A stretch of DNA of 64,000 nucleotides from Lasiosphaeris hirsuta (taxonomy: Eukaryota; Ascomycota; Sordariomycetes; Sordariales; Lasiosphaeriaceae), in assembly GCA_030549175.1 (NCBI GenBank), contig JAUKUA010000006.1, forward strand, positions 1,984,001 to 2,048,000. The letters run 5' to 3'. Within the stretch, counting starts at the first letter, position 1, and each line of letters starts with the position of its first letter. The notes under the pieces were generated by a model, which was not told the origin of the DNA, made no database searches, and saw only the letters and a program-made list of their open reading frames with translations. Below, piece after piece: positions 33,565 to 45,522 of the stretch. Position numbers and translations under genes: made by a program.

Positions 33565-33635
33565 TCCGGTACCGGGAATCGAACCCGGGGCTTCTCGGTG
33601 AAAGCGAGATATGTTAACCCCTACACTATACCGGA
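33565..33635 (-). tRNA. tRNA-Glu (UUC)
   Basis: The minus strand folds into a complete 71-nt cloverleaf. The acceptor stem TCCGGTA pairs with TACCGGA, the T loop is TTCGAAT, and the anticodon loop CTTTCAC gives anticodon TTC within stem TCTCG/CGAGA. No intron and no encoded CCA, as expected for a eukaryotic gene. Confidence 0.96.
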
Positions 33636-34285
33636 TTGGTTATTGAGAGGATATTGGCAGCTATAGCTTAAGTAAGCTCCCCCCTCCGGTGGCCGGCGCC
33701 GGGTCGGGTTAGCGTAGGTATGAGAGTTAGGTGTTAGGTCCAGTGTTGGTGGAGCCAGGTCCTGATCTTGGGCTGGCATGCTCGAGTCATACCCTGCTTC
33801 AAATCGACATTCGCTTGGTCAATCTGTAACGGAAAAGCGGAAGAGTTCGTTTTTCCTCCAATATTGCCGGCGGGTTGATACTGGGCAGGCCGCATCGTGT
33901 GCTGGCAACATTGAAGGTCGCCGAGGAAGGAGCTCTCAACGACAGCATCGGTGATCGGACGGACTCGGGCTGCAATTCCCCCTCCATCTTATGTTTTCTG
34001 CTGCTGGGGTGTTTCAAATCATGCAACTTCCTCCGGAATGTCACCACAAGTCGAGAGCAATTGCCGAACAAAAGACCAACCAAACGCCGCACTGTTGGTG
34101 TAACACGGTAGGTACCAAGGTAACAGGTATCGCGCATTCCTTGTGAGCACGTTCTTGACAAAAGCTAAATATTTACGTTTGAACAAACCGCCCGCTCTTT
34201 TGGCCGCTCTTTTGGCCGCTCTTTTGGCTCTCTAGCAGCTCACGCATGTACCAGCGATCCTTCGTTTCCTCAACCGAGAGGTCGC
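33636..34285. other. Intergenic with 12-bp tandem repeat
   Basis: No gene seen. Three copies of ccgctcttttgg lie at about 34191-34226, shortly after the 3' end of the esterase gene. Confidence 0.5.
34191..34226 (+). repeat. 12-bp tandem repeat, three copies
   Basis: About three copies of ccgctcttttgg just beyond the 3' end of the CE3-like gene. Confidence 0.85.
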
Positions 34286-35120
34286 TTATTTCCCCAGCGA
34301 CTGCTTCACATAGTCCAGCAGCAGCGGCCCAACCCTCGACGCAATGATCTTGTCGCCCGAGAGGTTGGGGTGCACGCCGTCGCGGAGGTCCGACGTCTTG
34401 AAGCCCGTGCTGCAGTCGGCAATGACGATGGGGGAGTCGGTTGAGTTGAGCCCCTTGGCCCAGGCCGGGATGGCCGCGTTGATGGAGTTGATGGCCGAGC
34501 TGGATCCAATCGACAGCGGGATGACGAGGTCGACCTGTTCACGGCGCCTGTCAGCACAACATCTTCACATTTTCCAGCAGCAATTCCCTCTTACAATGAT
34601 CTTGGTCTTGGGGTTCGCCGCCCGGATGATGTTGACCATCTTGGTGTAGGCGCCGATGATGTCGTTGGTGCTCTTGCCGCGCACGACGTCGTTGGTGCCC
34701 AGCATGAACATGACGATATCGGCCGGCGTCTTCTGCAGCCAGCCCGTCAGGTAGTTGTTGGCAATGTCGACGGCCAGCCAGCCCGAGTGGCCCTCGTGGT
34801 GCTGGTCCCAGTTCGCCGTCGCCGGCTTGCAGTTCTGCGGGTTGCTGTTCTGCGACCCAACGTACTGCACCTGGCTGGCGAGCCCGGCGTCGGCCAGCTG
34901 GTCCCACACAAGGGCGCGCCAGCAGGTGATCTCCGTGATGCTGTCGCCGAGGGGCACTGGGAGCGCGTGTTAGCAGTGGGACTGGGACGAAGGTGCAGCG
35001 GCATGTTCTTGACGTACTGATCCTCAGCTTCGCGGCTTGGCGCTCGGCCACCTCAACAGGCGAGGCTACGGCCAGCCCGGCCAGGGCAAAGGCCGACAAG
35101 AGAATGTTCGAGGCGTGCAT
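34286..35120 (-). CDS. Secreted SGNH/GDSL hydrolase, carbohydrate esterase family 3-like
   Basis: Exons 35120-35018, 34956-34595, 34534-34286; 714 nt, 237 aa. Signal peptide MHASNILLSAFALAGLAVAS. The SGNH blocks are in order: block I MPLGDSIT (catalytic Ser near residue 39), the CE3-typical CWRALVWDQL, then GHSGWLAVDI (Gly), FMLGTNDV (block III, Asn) and DGVHPNLSG (block V, catalytic Asp and His). CE3 enzymes deacetylate xylan and related plant polysaccharides outside the cell; the exact substrate is inference. Length (about 220 mature residues) is normal for a catalytic domain without a cellulose-binding module. A second intron interrupts it just before VDLVIPLSIG. Confidence 0.92.
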
Positions 35121-36215
35121 GTTGGCGGATCGATGGATCGATAATCTCGTCGGGACCCTGGGTGCTGGGAAGCTGATGTCTGGGAACTGGTGTGCGAGGA
35201 TCCAGGGGCTGACAAGGCGGACCAGCCGTCTCTTATCATCGATTGGGCCATCGCCAATGCTAAAGTAGAAATATTCCGATGTTGGCACGGGACTCCCCCC
35301 GTCTCTCTGTTGTCCATACCGGGAGCACTGATGAATTGTCCCACCTTAGTGGTGGTGCTATTACCCAGCCGGTATGGAGACCACGTTGGCATTAGGATTC
35401 CTCCAATACCGCGGATAGCGCCCCAAGTGGAGGCTGAATGCTGTGGCCGATTAGATGGGGTGATATAGCGCTGCTGAACCAATGCCCCCCGTCTCGGATC
35501 GGAGGATATGTAAATAGAGTGTGCAAATAGGGCGTTTGCTGCTTGCGATGGCGCCAGCAACTGTGCTAACGCCAGCGACTTTTTACACTTCTTCGGTGGT
35601 GCAAAATATCCGTGGCTGATTGGGAAATGTCTTGTATATCCGGCGAGGGGATAAGTGCCAGGAGGCAACCTCAATGTCGACTTAATTTACCCCCGGCATC
35701 GGGTTCGGCTGGCGGAAACATATCCAGCGGTGCCGCAAGAACCAAGGCAGCCAATGCGGGGGCCAAGCTGCGACGACAAAAAGCGCAAAGTGACAGAAGA
35801 AACCGCAGAACAGTGCCGTCGGTTCCCACACCCTGTACAAGACGAAACAATGCAGCGGTGCCAGCGAACTCGTAAAGTGATCGCGCTTATTGTCTCGAGC
35901 CGGATGGCACTAAACAAACTCACTTCCCGGACTTGAGCACATCACAAATGACGATGCAATATGGCGATCTAGCACCGCGTCTTGTCAGCTTCCGTTGTTG
36001 GTGTTGACCCAGTTGTTGGTAAGGTGAATAATGCTCATGGTGGAGTTGGCCTCGGCGATGCAATTAACATCGCAAAACAAACAAGCTGCATGGCTGCACG
36101 CAATCGCGGAGAATTGTTGCGGGACTAGTCCGTCACATGGACGACAGTGGGGAACGTGGAATGCAATGCGGTCGCAAAACAAGTGATGCAGCATGAGGAA
36201 GCAAAAATGAACTCT
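35121..36215. other. Intergenic, nothing recognised
   Basis: 5' flank of the CE3-like gene and spacer to tRNA-Leu. Frames at 35612-35936 show no family pattern. Confidence 0.4.
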
Positions 36216-36328
36216 GACAACTGTGAGATTCGAACTCACGCCCCTTTCGAGAATGCAAATCTACCCTATTTGAGGGCAAGGAGAAGGTACCCTTGAGTGC
36301 ATCGCCTTAACCGCTCGGCCAAGTTGCC
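36216..36328 (-). tRNA. tRNA-Leu (CAA) with intron
   Basis: Minus strand, 113 nt. The acceptor stem GGCAACT pairs with AGTTGTC (one G-U). The A box is TGGCCGAGCGGTTAAGGC and the B box is GTTCGAATC. The anticodon stem is ATGCA/TGCAT with loop CTCAAG, giving CAA. An intron of about 34-35 nt follows position 37, and the long variable arm is typical of class II tRNAs. Introns in tRNA-Leu(CAA) are normal in fungi. Confidence 0.94.
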
Positions 36329-36715
36329 TAATCGATGGAAGATTGCGCAGGAAACAAGCTCCAACAAGCAACGCCGCTGACTGGTGTGCCCACTGGTAGG
36401 TTGGTGTGGATGAAGCGGACAAGTGCCACTGTTGCTGACTCGGGTAGCCCATTCTTCTTGAACTTTCGAGCGGAGTTAGATAGAGGGTTAGGGGTATCTG
36501 TGCAACACCATCGGTTCGGTGCTCACAATGAAAAGTCAAAGCAATGCGAAAAACGAGGATCTTCAGCGGTATCTTGGATGAATTCAGGGGCTAGGGGATG
36601 ACGACGAACAATTTGATTACATGCATCCTCTGTGCAATGAATGCAACGAAACGTGATGCGCAATAGAGCTGGGAAAGGGCCATGAAATAATAGCCGGGGG
36701 TTCCAGGGGTGTGCA

Positions 36716-39050
36716 TCAGACGATTTCGCAGTCCACCTTTTCGCCGCCGTCGTCCCCATCAAACCAGCGGTCTCGATTCACAAACCCGAGCGCTATTCGA
36801 CTGAACGAAGGAGACCCCGGGCTACGAGGCACGAGAACCAAGCAGGTGAAAACATCGGGAAGCTCGTTTAGAACATTTCCGTCTCGTAGAGGCAGGCAGA
36901 AGACCTCCATTTCCCTCGGGATTTCCCTCCTCCCATCACCAGCGAACGGCAGCGCATGCGAGTCCAGGGCAGCTTCCCCCACAATCCTCGAGGTATCGTT
37001 TGCATCGCACAACACTGCAGGGAACCGTGGGTTCGCGGCCTGGCGCGCAGTGTTCTCCACTGCAAAGGTGGCCCCGTAGTTCTCGGGGTGACGGATCCGG
37101 CCGCCGTATGTCATGACGTTGATGCGCCAGTCGGTGTATTTGGGATCCTGTCGCAGAAGAAACTTCTTCAGGTTGCCGAAGAGCCTCAGCGTCCATGCCT
37201 GTCCTTTTGAGGTTCTGGAGCCGTGGATTGAGTCCTCCGAGGTACAAATTGCATCCTTGACAACTACCGGGTCAACGGCCCGGCTCGATTTGTCTTCCCA
37301 TCTGAGTGGAGAGCGGGTGAAATGGACGTTGACCTTACCCACGGATGCCCAAGACCAAGTCGGGGCCGCAAGACGCATTCCGGGAGTGGTGGGATCACGT
37401 CTGTCGTTGGTCTCCACAAACCATGACAACTCTGGCACCAAATTCTCTTTCCATAGGCCGGCAAGGTATGTGTCTCCGTGAACTTCAGCGAACATGTTGC
37501 TGAGGGCAGAGACGGCATGTAGCGTGTCCTTTGTATCGGTAAGCTGTCTTTTGCTATACTGCTCCACCAAGTCTCGCCAGACGATGAATCTTTGAGAATT
37601 TGTTTCGAGCGTGGCCCGAGTGTAGAAAGGTTGTGAGATGTCACGCGCCCGCTCCGGTGCATACAGCCACAGGCGCATTGTTTCGATGCTATCTAGGAGA
37701 CATGTATTTTCATATTGGCTGTTATCTCGGGGAGAGAGGCGCCACTTCAGCTTTGGCGTAGGATCGGTCTCCTGGGCTTGGAATTCCATGCAGTTCCTGT
37801 TGGCTGTTAGACATGGACCCCTGAAAAGAAGTATCGCGATACTGTCAACCACCTACCATTTCATCTGCGTGCCAAACCTAAGAGCGCGAGAAGTAAGGAC
37901 TTCTTCCTGCAAGACCCAGCCCCGCTGGGAGATGTGGTTGTGGCCGAAGCAGGTGCCTTTGAGAACAGCATCACGAGTTATCTTCGGGTTCTCTGATACA
38001 TCGGTCAGTTGGATGTGGCACGGGTGAAGCTCGAGGGGGTTCTTGTCGTGAAGGAAACCAGCGTGCGAATCGGCAGCTCCCTCGGCGCAAATGGTGAGAA
38101 CGGCATGGCGGTAGATATAATGCATGTGCTTGAGCTCATGGTCCATATCGCCATTGTCGTTCTGGATGATGCAGAGCGCATCGATCCAGATATACTTGTA
38201 CCCGAGCCAATTCGTAACAAAAATCGCGTCCCTACAAGTCAAGGGGATGTCCTCGAGAGAAAAGCCCCCCTGGTGCGTCTCAACGTTCTCCTTGAGCGTA
38301 CGAAGAGCCTTTCTTACGTCGCCCCACTTGTAGCTTAGAGCGACGTATGGCCCTTCAGTTGCGTCGTTTGTCTCTTCCAGGAATGGGTTATTGAGATCTG
38401 ACACGTTCAATAAGCGTGTTGGACGATGAGTTCCGGTTGTGAGGGGGCTGCCTCGTCGACAGAGAGAGTGGCTTTGAAGACACTCGTCTCTCCAAAGGGC
38501 AGCTAAGCCGATGTTGATCAAAGGGCTACTACCGCTGTACTGGACCCCTTTATCACTAGGCCCGGCAGCTGGGCTTGGGTGGTTGAGCAGGTATTGGCGA
38601 GCGAGCTTGCGTTGGGTCTCAAGGACGCGAGAATACACCTCTGCAATACAGAGTGAGACCGGCAACACTTAACCAGTGCCAACTAGATGAAGGGGACGGA
38701 CACTACAAACCTGGTATTTGTGTCTCGATCTCCTCCAGCTCTGCATTTCCGAGCCTGCTCAGAATTAAGACTTGGACGCCCCTCGCCCGAGTCGAGGCAG
38801 GGGTTTGCCGAAGAATTGCCAAGACGACATCCGCTCCTAGTTCATCGCATGCGACGCTCTTTATCTCGGTTCTGCCAGGAATCTGGGCCCTGACCAGGCA
38901 GCAAAAATGGCATCCGCCAGAGATAGAACTCAAGAGCGATTGTCGGGTTTCGTGGAGCACGTAAACGAGCTTGTTGGCGAAGTCGGGGTTTGTGTTGAGC
39001 GGAGGCTCACAAACCCGGAACTGTATCGACCGACATCTTTCGCACAGCAT
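36716..39050 (-). CDS. HET-domain (heterokaryon incompatibility) protein
   Basis: Exons 39050-38711, 38640-37857, 37796-36716; 2205 nt, 734 aa. The start MLCERCRSIQF is the usual form for this family, with a zinc-like C-x2-C at the N-terminus and a CHFCCL pair further on. The HET domain (PF06985) spans about residues 205-365: PYVALSYKWGD (block 1), IPLTCRDAI and YIWIDALCIIQND (block 2), then RGWVLQEEVLTSRALRF (block 3). The C-terminal third has the usual ending region with PTWSWASVGKV. HET proteins trigger cell death when fused to or activated by a non-self partner; the partner here is unknown. The nearest NLR gene is 7.5 kb away, too far for an obvious pair. Confidence 0.93.
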
Positions 39051-41154
39051 TGTATAGAGCCTCTGAAGTCTGCGTTCTTTGTACCGAAGAGCCCACGGAA
39101 AATGTGCATCGGAATAGGTCAGTATCAAAAGTGATGCTTGTTATGGCGAAAGCGCAGTCGAGTCGCAGCCTGAGGTGTCAGGCTCGTGTCGTACGTAGTC
39201 TCCTGCAGCCTAGAATTCTGCGTTGTATCCCACCCAGCACTGCAAATTTAGCCCAGCGGGAGGGGATAATCCCCAACAAGCCAAGCCAAACCGTCCAATC
39301 AGCTACGAACTGCAAGATACCTTGAATTGTCATATTGTCATGTGCGTTTGTCCCCCAAGACCATGGGGACACGATTCGAGGCAGCTCAATGTTTCTTTCT
39401 ATAGGAATAGAAGAAAAAAAGGCTGCGAGACAATAGGCGAACTCGTTGCATCATGAAGGAGAGCTTTGCAGCTCCAAAGTGACAATTTGCTTTGATGTGG
39501 GTTAGGTTGTTACCGTAATATATGTACCTAGTTTTTCTGTATGCTATACGTGCTGTGGCGAGATGATTGCCGGTGAATGCTAGAGGTGTAATAAGCTGGA
39601 TGAACCACTCGCCCAGGTAACCGCCGTGACGTCATTCGCACAGGAATTCTAGGCTCGCTGAGGCCGAAAACACAACCCATGGTGTATTGGTAAGGCTAAT
39701 ACCATGTGAGTATTGTAGGCTGAGCCCCAGATAATGACCGGGGTTGTGATGAATGGTTGGGAGTTTTGGTGCCTTCCTAGAATAAATCATGCACTTTTCC
39801 GGCAAGCGAGCCGGCTGCTTCCCAGCACGGCTCAAATTCGCGAACTCGAGTGTTTGAAGTGTCTTTTTTCTCATCATCGTCAGCTCACTCAGGCATGCAG
39901 CTCAATTAAGCTCCTGTCTTCTCGGGAGATAAGTTGATGCGGCGGGATGGCTGTGCTGAGGTGAGCTGGGCATGGCGGTGCGAATTTCAATTGCCGTCGC
40001 GTGGTCGCGAATGTTTTCCCAGAACCCGACATGGCCGGCCTCGCTAGCGTTGAAGCACGCCTAGGGGTGGCTGCCAGGGAGAGGGGAAAGGACCGGGAGC
40101 TCAATTGGACCAAAAGATACGCCGTTTACTAGTATGTGAAGGAGCAAGTGATGAAGGGGAGGCGAAACCGTGCCAGTATACGGATCGTGCATGTGTGGAA
40201 TGAAAGGGCGGGAGCAGGTGCGGTACCTCAGCACAAGCCACGGGTTCAGCACCCTTTTTTGGGCTTAGCAAATCTCCAGGGCGGCGGCCATCCAGTCCCC
40301 AATTCGGCCACCTCTGAAGCGCAGGGGGCACAGGCAGCAGCTTTCTTCTCCAGATCCCAGCGATCGCCCTCCTCCACTACCGCCTCAGGAACAGCTTCTG
40401 CAGGGATGGCCGCGATTAACTGCTGACTCCAGGTGCCTCTGCTCTTACGTTTTGCCTATTTGGGATATCAAGCTCCCTTCGTTTTTCTTCCAATCGAGGC
40501 CTTCACCGACGAAGTGAAGAGAGCCTCCGCAACTGCATGTCTTCACCATGAGATGTCAATTCGGGAAATCGAACAAGAAAAGCACTGGCAGGAACCATTT
40601 GAACAAGCTCTCATGCTTGCCTTCGGCGGCAATGCTGCCGTCGAACACGAGCCATGTCCAGCGCGTCTCGACTTACGGCACATCCAGATAGCAGGGTTGA
40701 GAATTTCCCAGCGCTCAGGCAGCATGAATCTCACTCCGCCAAGACACCGTAGCAGGGGCCGTTTTGGTAACATTTGAGTCTTGGCATCATTGCCACAAAC
40801 ATGGCCCAGTGAGATGGTCACACTAGAGTCAACAGCAGGGGAACTTGCTCTGGGCGGAGAAATGGTGCACGGTATATTCAGCTGCGATGTTGCTGCTGGT
40901 ACAAGAATCGAGTCTCGTGTCTTCATCTCTTTTTGTCCCCTCCACCACAGCATTTATCCTCGATCCAATGGCCGTTTCCTCATAGTCGACCGGCTGAAGA
41001 GTTCTCTTCGTTGCTTTCTTTATTCGTCGCCTTGCATGTCCAGCCGGGGCACCGCAGCCACTCACTCCTAACCACTACCAGCGCAGGTCGACAGGGACCT
41101 GATATTACCTATTCAACAACCCCCCGACCTGAGGAACCTAGTTCAACATCCAAG
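39051..41154. other. 2.1 kb intergenic
   Basis: No gene that I can support; the plus frame at 40433-40777 lacks family signals. The 3' part (41000-41154) is probably the leader of the MscS gene. Confidence 0.4.
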
Positions 41155-43595
41155 ATGGACAAGAACAGCTCTACCACGAGGATCAACGAGGTATTCGGGT
41201 CCATGCCTATGGACGACTTGAACTCCAAAGCCAATAGCCGCATGGGTGGCTCTACGAATGGCGATGTCAAGGCCAACCATCGAACAGCTTCGGGGTCGTA
41301 CCGGACATACCTATGGGACTCGGCGTTTTGGCTCATAAGGTTTCTTATAGTCGTGTCGTTTTTCGGCCTCTTGTTAGCGATCCCTGTCATTGTGTATCGC
41401 GACATCGAGAACGCGGACGAGAATACTTCGGAGGAGGAGATCAAGGATCGGCTGGACCGCCTCTGGGTCTACAACATCTTCCAATGGCTCATGATATCCT
41501 GGATTGGCCTCGCCGTATTTTACCTGTTCGGCACGGCTTTACCTTACATCTTCAGATTTGTCGCGAGGTAGGCTTCGTCACCACATGCCCCGGTGATCAA
41601 AGCTAACAATGCCTTTGAGATACGTCAACCCTGCCCATGCCCGCTACTGGCGGATTCTACGCGTTTTACGACGTCCGTTCTGCTTGATTGGTCTCAACTT
41701 GGTTTCGTACATTGCATTCTTGGTTGTGAGTGTCTTGTGTTCCGGGCCAGTCTCCACTGCTAACGGTCCCCCCCCCCGCTGCGCAGTTAATTGCCTACAA
41801 CCCTTTGATAGCCATTGCTCTTGGCTCCGAAACGGCCGAAACGGTTGGGTGGGTTGACTTTGTCTCCGACGTTTTGGAACAGTGCTCCCTCTGGGCCGTG
41901 TTCTACCTCTTTGAGAAGCTCATCATTCTGTACATCACGATTCACTACCACTTCCGATCCGATTTGAAGCGTCTTTCCCACTCCAAGGACATGCAAAACG
42001 CTGTCATGGCCCTGTACGAGGCGTCGGTTTATCTATACCCAATCGGGACAGCCGAGTTCACCGACGAAGACATCATGATCGGAAACGCAACGGGTTCCGA
42101 GCACGGAGAGTACCGTGTCCGCGCCACCCGTTATCTCAGCCGAATGGGAATCGACACCTACTCTTTGACATCCTTCTTTGGAAACTTCTTGTCGAGTGAC
42201 CCCAAGTCGCACTGGATCAGGCCCGCATCAACCTACGCCACCGTGGAGCGGGCTATGGCCAACCCCAAGTCAGCAGCTGCGCTCGCTAAACGTATCTGGA
42301 TGTCCATGGTGCCTGTAGGTAAGGACTGTCTTAAGGCTGATGACATCGCCGAGGTTCTGGGGCCATTCCGCAAAGAGGAGGCACAGGGTTACTTCAAGGT
42401 TCTGGATCAAAACGACATGGGCGACATCCGTCTGGAGGAGATGGAGTGGACGCTCGTTGACGCTGGCAAGATCCGCGCCTCCATCTACAAGGGCATGCAC
42501 AACTCGGACCACTGCATCAATACGCTTGACTGGATCCTGCTGCTTTTCCTCGGCTGCATCATGGTACTGTTCATCATGATCGAGTGGGTCCCCTCCCTCA
42601 AGGAGGTGCAAGAAACAGTCAAGTTCTTCGCCGTTGGTCTCGCCTTCGCCGTCGGTCGCAGCATTCATCACTTTTTGTCGGGTGTCGTCTTCATCCTCTT
42701 CGATCACCCCTACGACGTAGGTGACCGCATCGAGCTGTGGAGCGGACAAAACCAGCAATCCGTCTCCCTCTTTGTCGAGCGCCAATCCCTTCTCTACACC
42801 GTCTTCCGCCGCGTCGACACCTGGAAAGAGATGCAGGTAGCCAACGAATGGCTACAGCAATGCCGCATCGAAAATGTGACGCGGTCGGGCTCCAACCGGC
42901 AAGCCGTCAGCATGTCGGTCGACATCCGCACGAGCTTCAAGGACCTTGCCCTGCTGCGCACCGAGCTCGAGGCCTTCCTCAAGCACCCCGACAACAAGCG
43001 CGACTACATGCCCGTCCTCGGCATGAACCTCGTCAACGTCAACGAGCTCAACAAGCTCGACCTGCGCATCGTCTTCATCCACCGCACCAACCACGCCAAC
43101 GAGCCGCTACGCGCCGCCCGCTCCAACAAGATTCTGTGCGCCATGCTCGCCGCCATCCGCAAGATCCAGCTGCAGCGCCCCGACGGCGGACCGCTGGGCC
43201 AGGGCGGCCGTCCCTTGTTCAACGTCATGCTGTCGCAGAAGGAGGCTGACGAGCGCATCGCCAAGTTCCAGTCCGAGGTGACGCAGACGCGCGTCGACAA
43301 CGGCGTCATGCCGGCGCCGCCGCATGTTGAGGGTGGGGCTGATGGGCTCGACGCCGAGCAGGACCCCGCGAGGGCCAAGGCGGCGGCGGAGGCGGCGGAG
43401 GCGAAGAGGCGGGCGGAGCGCGAGCAGCGCGAGTTTGAGGAGCGCAAGGCCATGGGCATGCTCGGCAAGCCGCCCGCGGTGCCGCACAAGGGTCCACCGC
43501 TGAGAGAGGCCGCGCAGGCGGTCAGCTCGGGCGTGGATGCGGCGCGTGCGAGGCTGTCGACGGGAATGAGGATGCTGCCGCATTTCCGGTCGTGA
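41155..43595 (+). CDS. Mechanosensitive ion channel, MscS family with EF-hand (Msy1/Msy2-type)
   Basis: Exons 41155-41567, 41620-41725, 41787-43595; 2328 nt, 775 aa. A cytosolic N-terminus leads to several membrane segments (FWLIRFLIVVSFFGLLLAIP, WLMISWIGLAVFYLFG, FCLIGLNLVSYIAFLV, LWAVFYLFEKLIILYI). A soluble segment has one EF-hand (DQNDMGDIRLEE, about residue 377), then the last helices and the MscS pore and beta domain (FFAVGLAFAVGRSIHHFLSG, then FDHPYDVGDRI). The C-terminus is a charged coiled tail (EAAEAKRRAEREQREFEERK). In fission yeast, Msy1 and Msy2 lie in ER membranes and control Ca2+ on hypo-osmotic shock. The EF loop has Met at position 5, where Asp, Asn or Ser is usual. Intron 2 has a C9 pyrimidine tract. 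Confidence 0.95.
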
Positions 43596-44469
43596 GGGAG
43601 GGCTGTGATGGATTGATGTTTGAGCGTGGGTGTTTAATGAGGAGATGACATGGGGGTTACGATGAGAAAATGTTATGGGGGGATTCTAATTGTTAGATTT
43701 CTCGCCCTTTTGGTTTGCCAATTTTGAGCCTAGCGAGCTGGCGCTTCTTGTATTTTCTTTGTTGATGAGTTCCACCCTCCTTCTATTTCACCCTCCATAC
43801 TTCAAACTTACCATTATTCTTTGCCCCGATCGCACTTTTCCAATGATTATAAAGCTAAAACAGAGTCGTGCATCATGTGGATATTCAGAGAATGAATGCT
43901 TAGGGTTATTCAGGTATTCAGGTATTTTGTCCGGATGCTAAGATTCCATTCAGGGGCTGGTTCAGGGGCAGCCTTCGCTTGCCCGGCAACTGCCTCCTTG
44001 TTGACTCCAACATGGAGCGCAACACACTAAACTCAACACCAAAACCTCATCAAGAGCCAGTTGTCAGCCGGAATTGATAGTTGAATTAGGATTTTTTGCT
44101 ATTTCCTAGCTTTTAAAGCAAAATATGACATTAATGTACCGATGTGTCAAAAGGATGGTCATGACAATTAACTCCAGCTCCCCCTCCCCGGATCATAAAA
44201 AAAAAAAAAAAAAAAAAAACACATCTATATGCTCCAACTCAACTTCTACCCCAAAGGAATGATGTCCAAACTGTAATTCTATGCTAGATTTCCCAAATTC
44301 CATCACCGAATACTCTCCATTAACCCCCTCACTCAATCCTCTTCAACAAACTTGAAACCCAACTCCATGGAGCTCGACAATTGACTCCCAATTCTGAGCT
44401 TTGTTCACATTCTAACCACCCGACATGTTCAGTATTACACCCTTAGCCTACCAAAACGAAGGCCGGCCA
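43596..44469. other. Convergent intergenic with A23 run
   Basis: 3' regions of the MscS and the repeat-protein genes. A23 lies at 44197-44219. Nothing else recognised. Confidence 0.5.
44197..44219 (+). repeat. A23 homopolymer
   Basis: Uninterrupted A23 between the convergent MscS and (TGTA)n genes. Confidence 0.9.
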
Positions 44470-45522
44470 TTAACCCCTGCCTGAACCCCTCGTGGTGGTC
44501 GTAGTGCTCGAGCTGCTGGAGGAAGTCGAAGTTGCTGTGGAGGATGATGATTCAATCACGGTAACTGTAACGGTACCGGAAGCGGCGTTCGTGGCAGCTC
44601 CAGTGGCACCACCCGTCGCAGTCCCGGCCGCAGTACCGGCAGCGGTGCCGGTGGCGCTAGCGGTCGAAGATCTCGTCGCAGTCCCGGTAGCGGCGCTTGT
44701 CGATGAGCCTGTAGCAGTTCCGGTTGCCGATCTAGTGGTACTGCCGGTAGCCGTCCCTGTACCGGCTGTCCCAGTGGCACTTCCCGTCGCGGTGCCTGTC
44801 GCAGTTCCCGTAGCAGTCCTCGTCGCAGCTGTGCCGGTTGCTGTGCCGGTTGCTGTACCGGTCGCTGTCCCGGCCTCTGTACCAGTCGCAGCAGCGGTGC
44901 CCGTACTGGTCATCCTAGTGGCTGTTCCCGTGCCCGTCCCGGTCGCGGTTCCAGTAGCAGTTCCAGTACCCGTAGCTGTTCCTGTAGCTGTTCCTGTGGA
45001 TGTTCGAGCCGTAGTGCCGGTGGCAGTTCCCGTTCCGGTGGCTGTGCCTGCGGCTGTACCAGTAGATCTGGTGCTTGTGCCAGTCGCTGTGCCAGTCGCG
45101 GTGCCGGTGGCCGTGCCTGTGGCCGTCCCGGTAGACCTGGTATTAGCGACAGAAGCTGTGCCGGAACTTGCCCCGGTGCCTGCAGCAGTACCAGTTGCTG
45201 TCCCAGTTCTCGTGCCCGTTCCTGTGCCTGCTGTCTTGGTATCGGACGCGGTGGAGATGGTGGACTTGCTAGTGGATGAACGAGAGGCCGTGCCAGTCCC
45301 GGTGGCTGCAGCTGCCGTTGTTGGGATCACAGTATTGGAGTCAGAAGAACTCGAGGAGCTGTAATCTTTGTATTCGTTGCCAGAAGAACCCCATTCCAAA
45401 AGTCCGGGGCAGGCAGGGATGTCTTCATCATACTTTGCATGTCTACCCCTCTCAAGTTGGTGGGCTGGTGCGGCGATGGTAAGGCCAGCGAGGAGGGATA
45501 TGAGAAATGTAGAAGTATGCAT
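44470..45522 (-). CDS. Secreted low-complexity (TGTA)n repeat protein
   Basis: Single exon, 350 aa. Signal peptide [20 protein letters not shown], then a short unique region with [16 protein letters not shown]. Residues about 75-310 are almost only Thr, Gly, Ala and Ser in a four-residue beat ([12 protein letters not shown]), that is a 12-bp DNA period with variable third bases. The C-terminus is a Ser/Thr run ([11 protein letters not shown]). There is no hydrophobic GPI tail (it ends RGSGRG). It is likely O-glycosylated, extracellular or wall-associated, a spacer-like protein. The complementary strand is also open for 290 codons (44492-45364, [10 protein letters not shown]) because the repeat excludes stops; I treat that as a shadow. 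Confidence 0.78.
   Translation of the reverse strand: MHTSTFLISLLAGLTIAAPAHQLERGRHAKYDEDIPACPGLLEWGSSGNEYKDYSSSSSSDSNTVIPTTAAAATGTGTASRSSTSKSTISTASDTKTAGTGTGTRTGTATGTAAGTGASSGTASVANTRSTGTATGTATGTATGTATGTSTRSTGTAAGTATGTGTATGTTARTSTGTATGTATGTGTATGTATGTGTGTATRMTSTGTAAATGTEAGTATGTATGTATGTAATRTATGTATGTATGSATGTAGTGTATGSTTRSATGTATGSSTSAATGTATRSSTASATGTAAGTAAGTATGGATGAATNAASGTVTVTVIESSSSTATSTSSSSSSTTTTTRGSGRG

Noticed and set aside
40433..40777. 114-codon plus-strand frame
   Set aside because: No recognisable pattern, no conserved start context and no splice partners; left as intergenic.
44492..45364. 290-codon plus-strand frame of Val-Pro-Val-Ala repeats
   Set aside because: It is the mirror of the (TGTA)n gene; it has no signal peptide, no unique sequence and no promoter evidence, while the minus-strand protein has a signal peptide.
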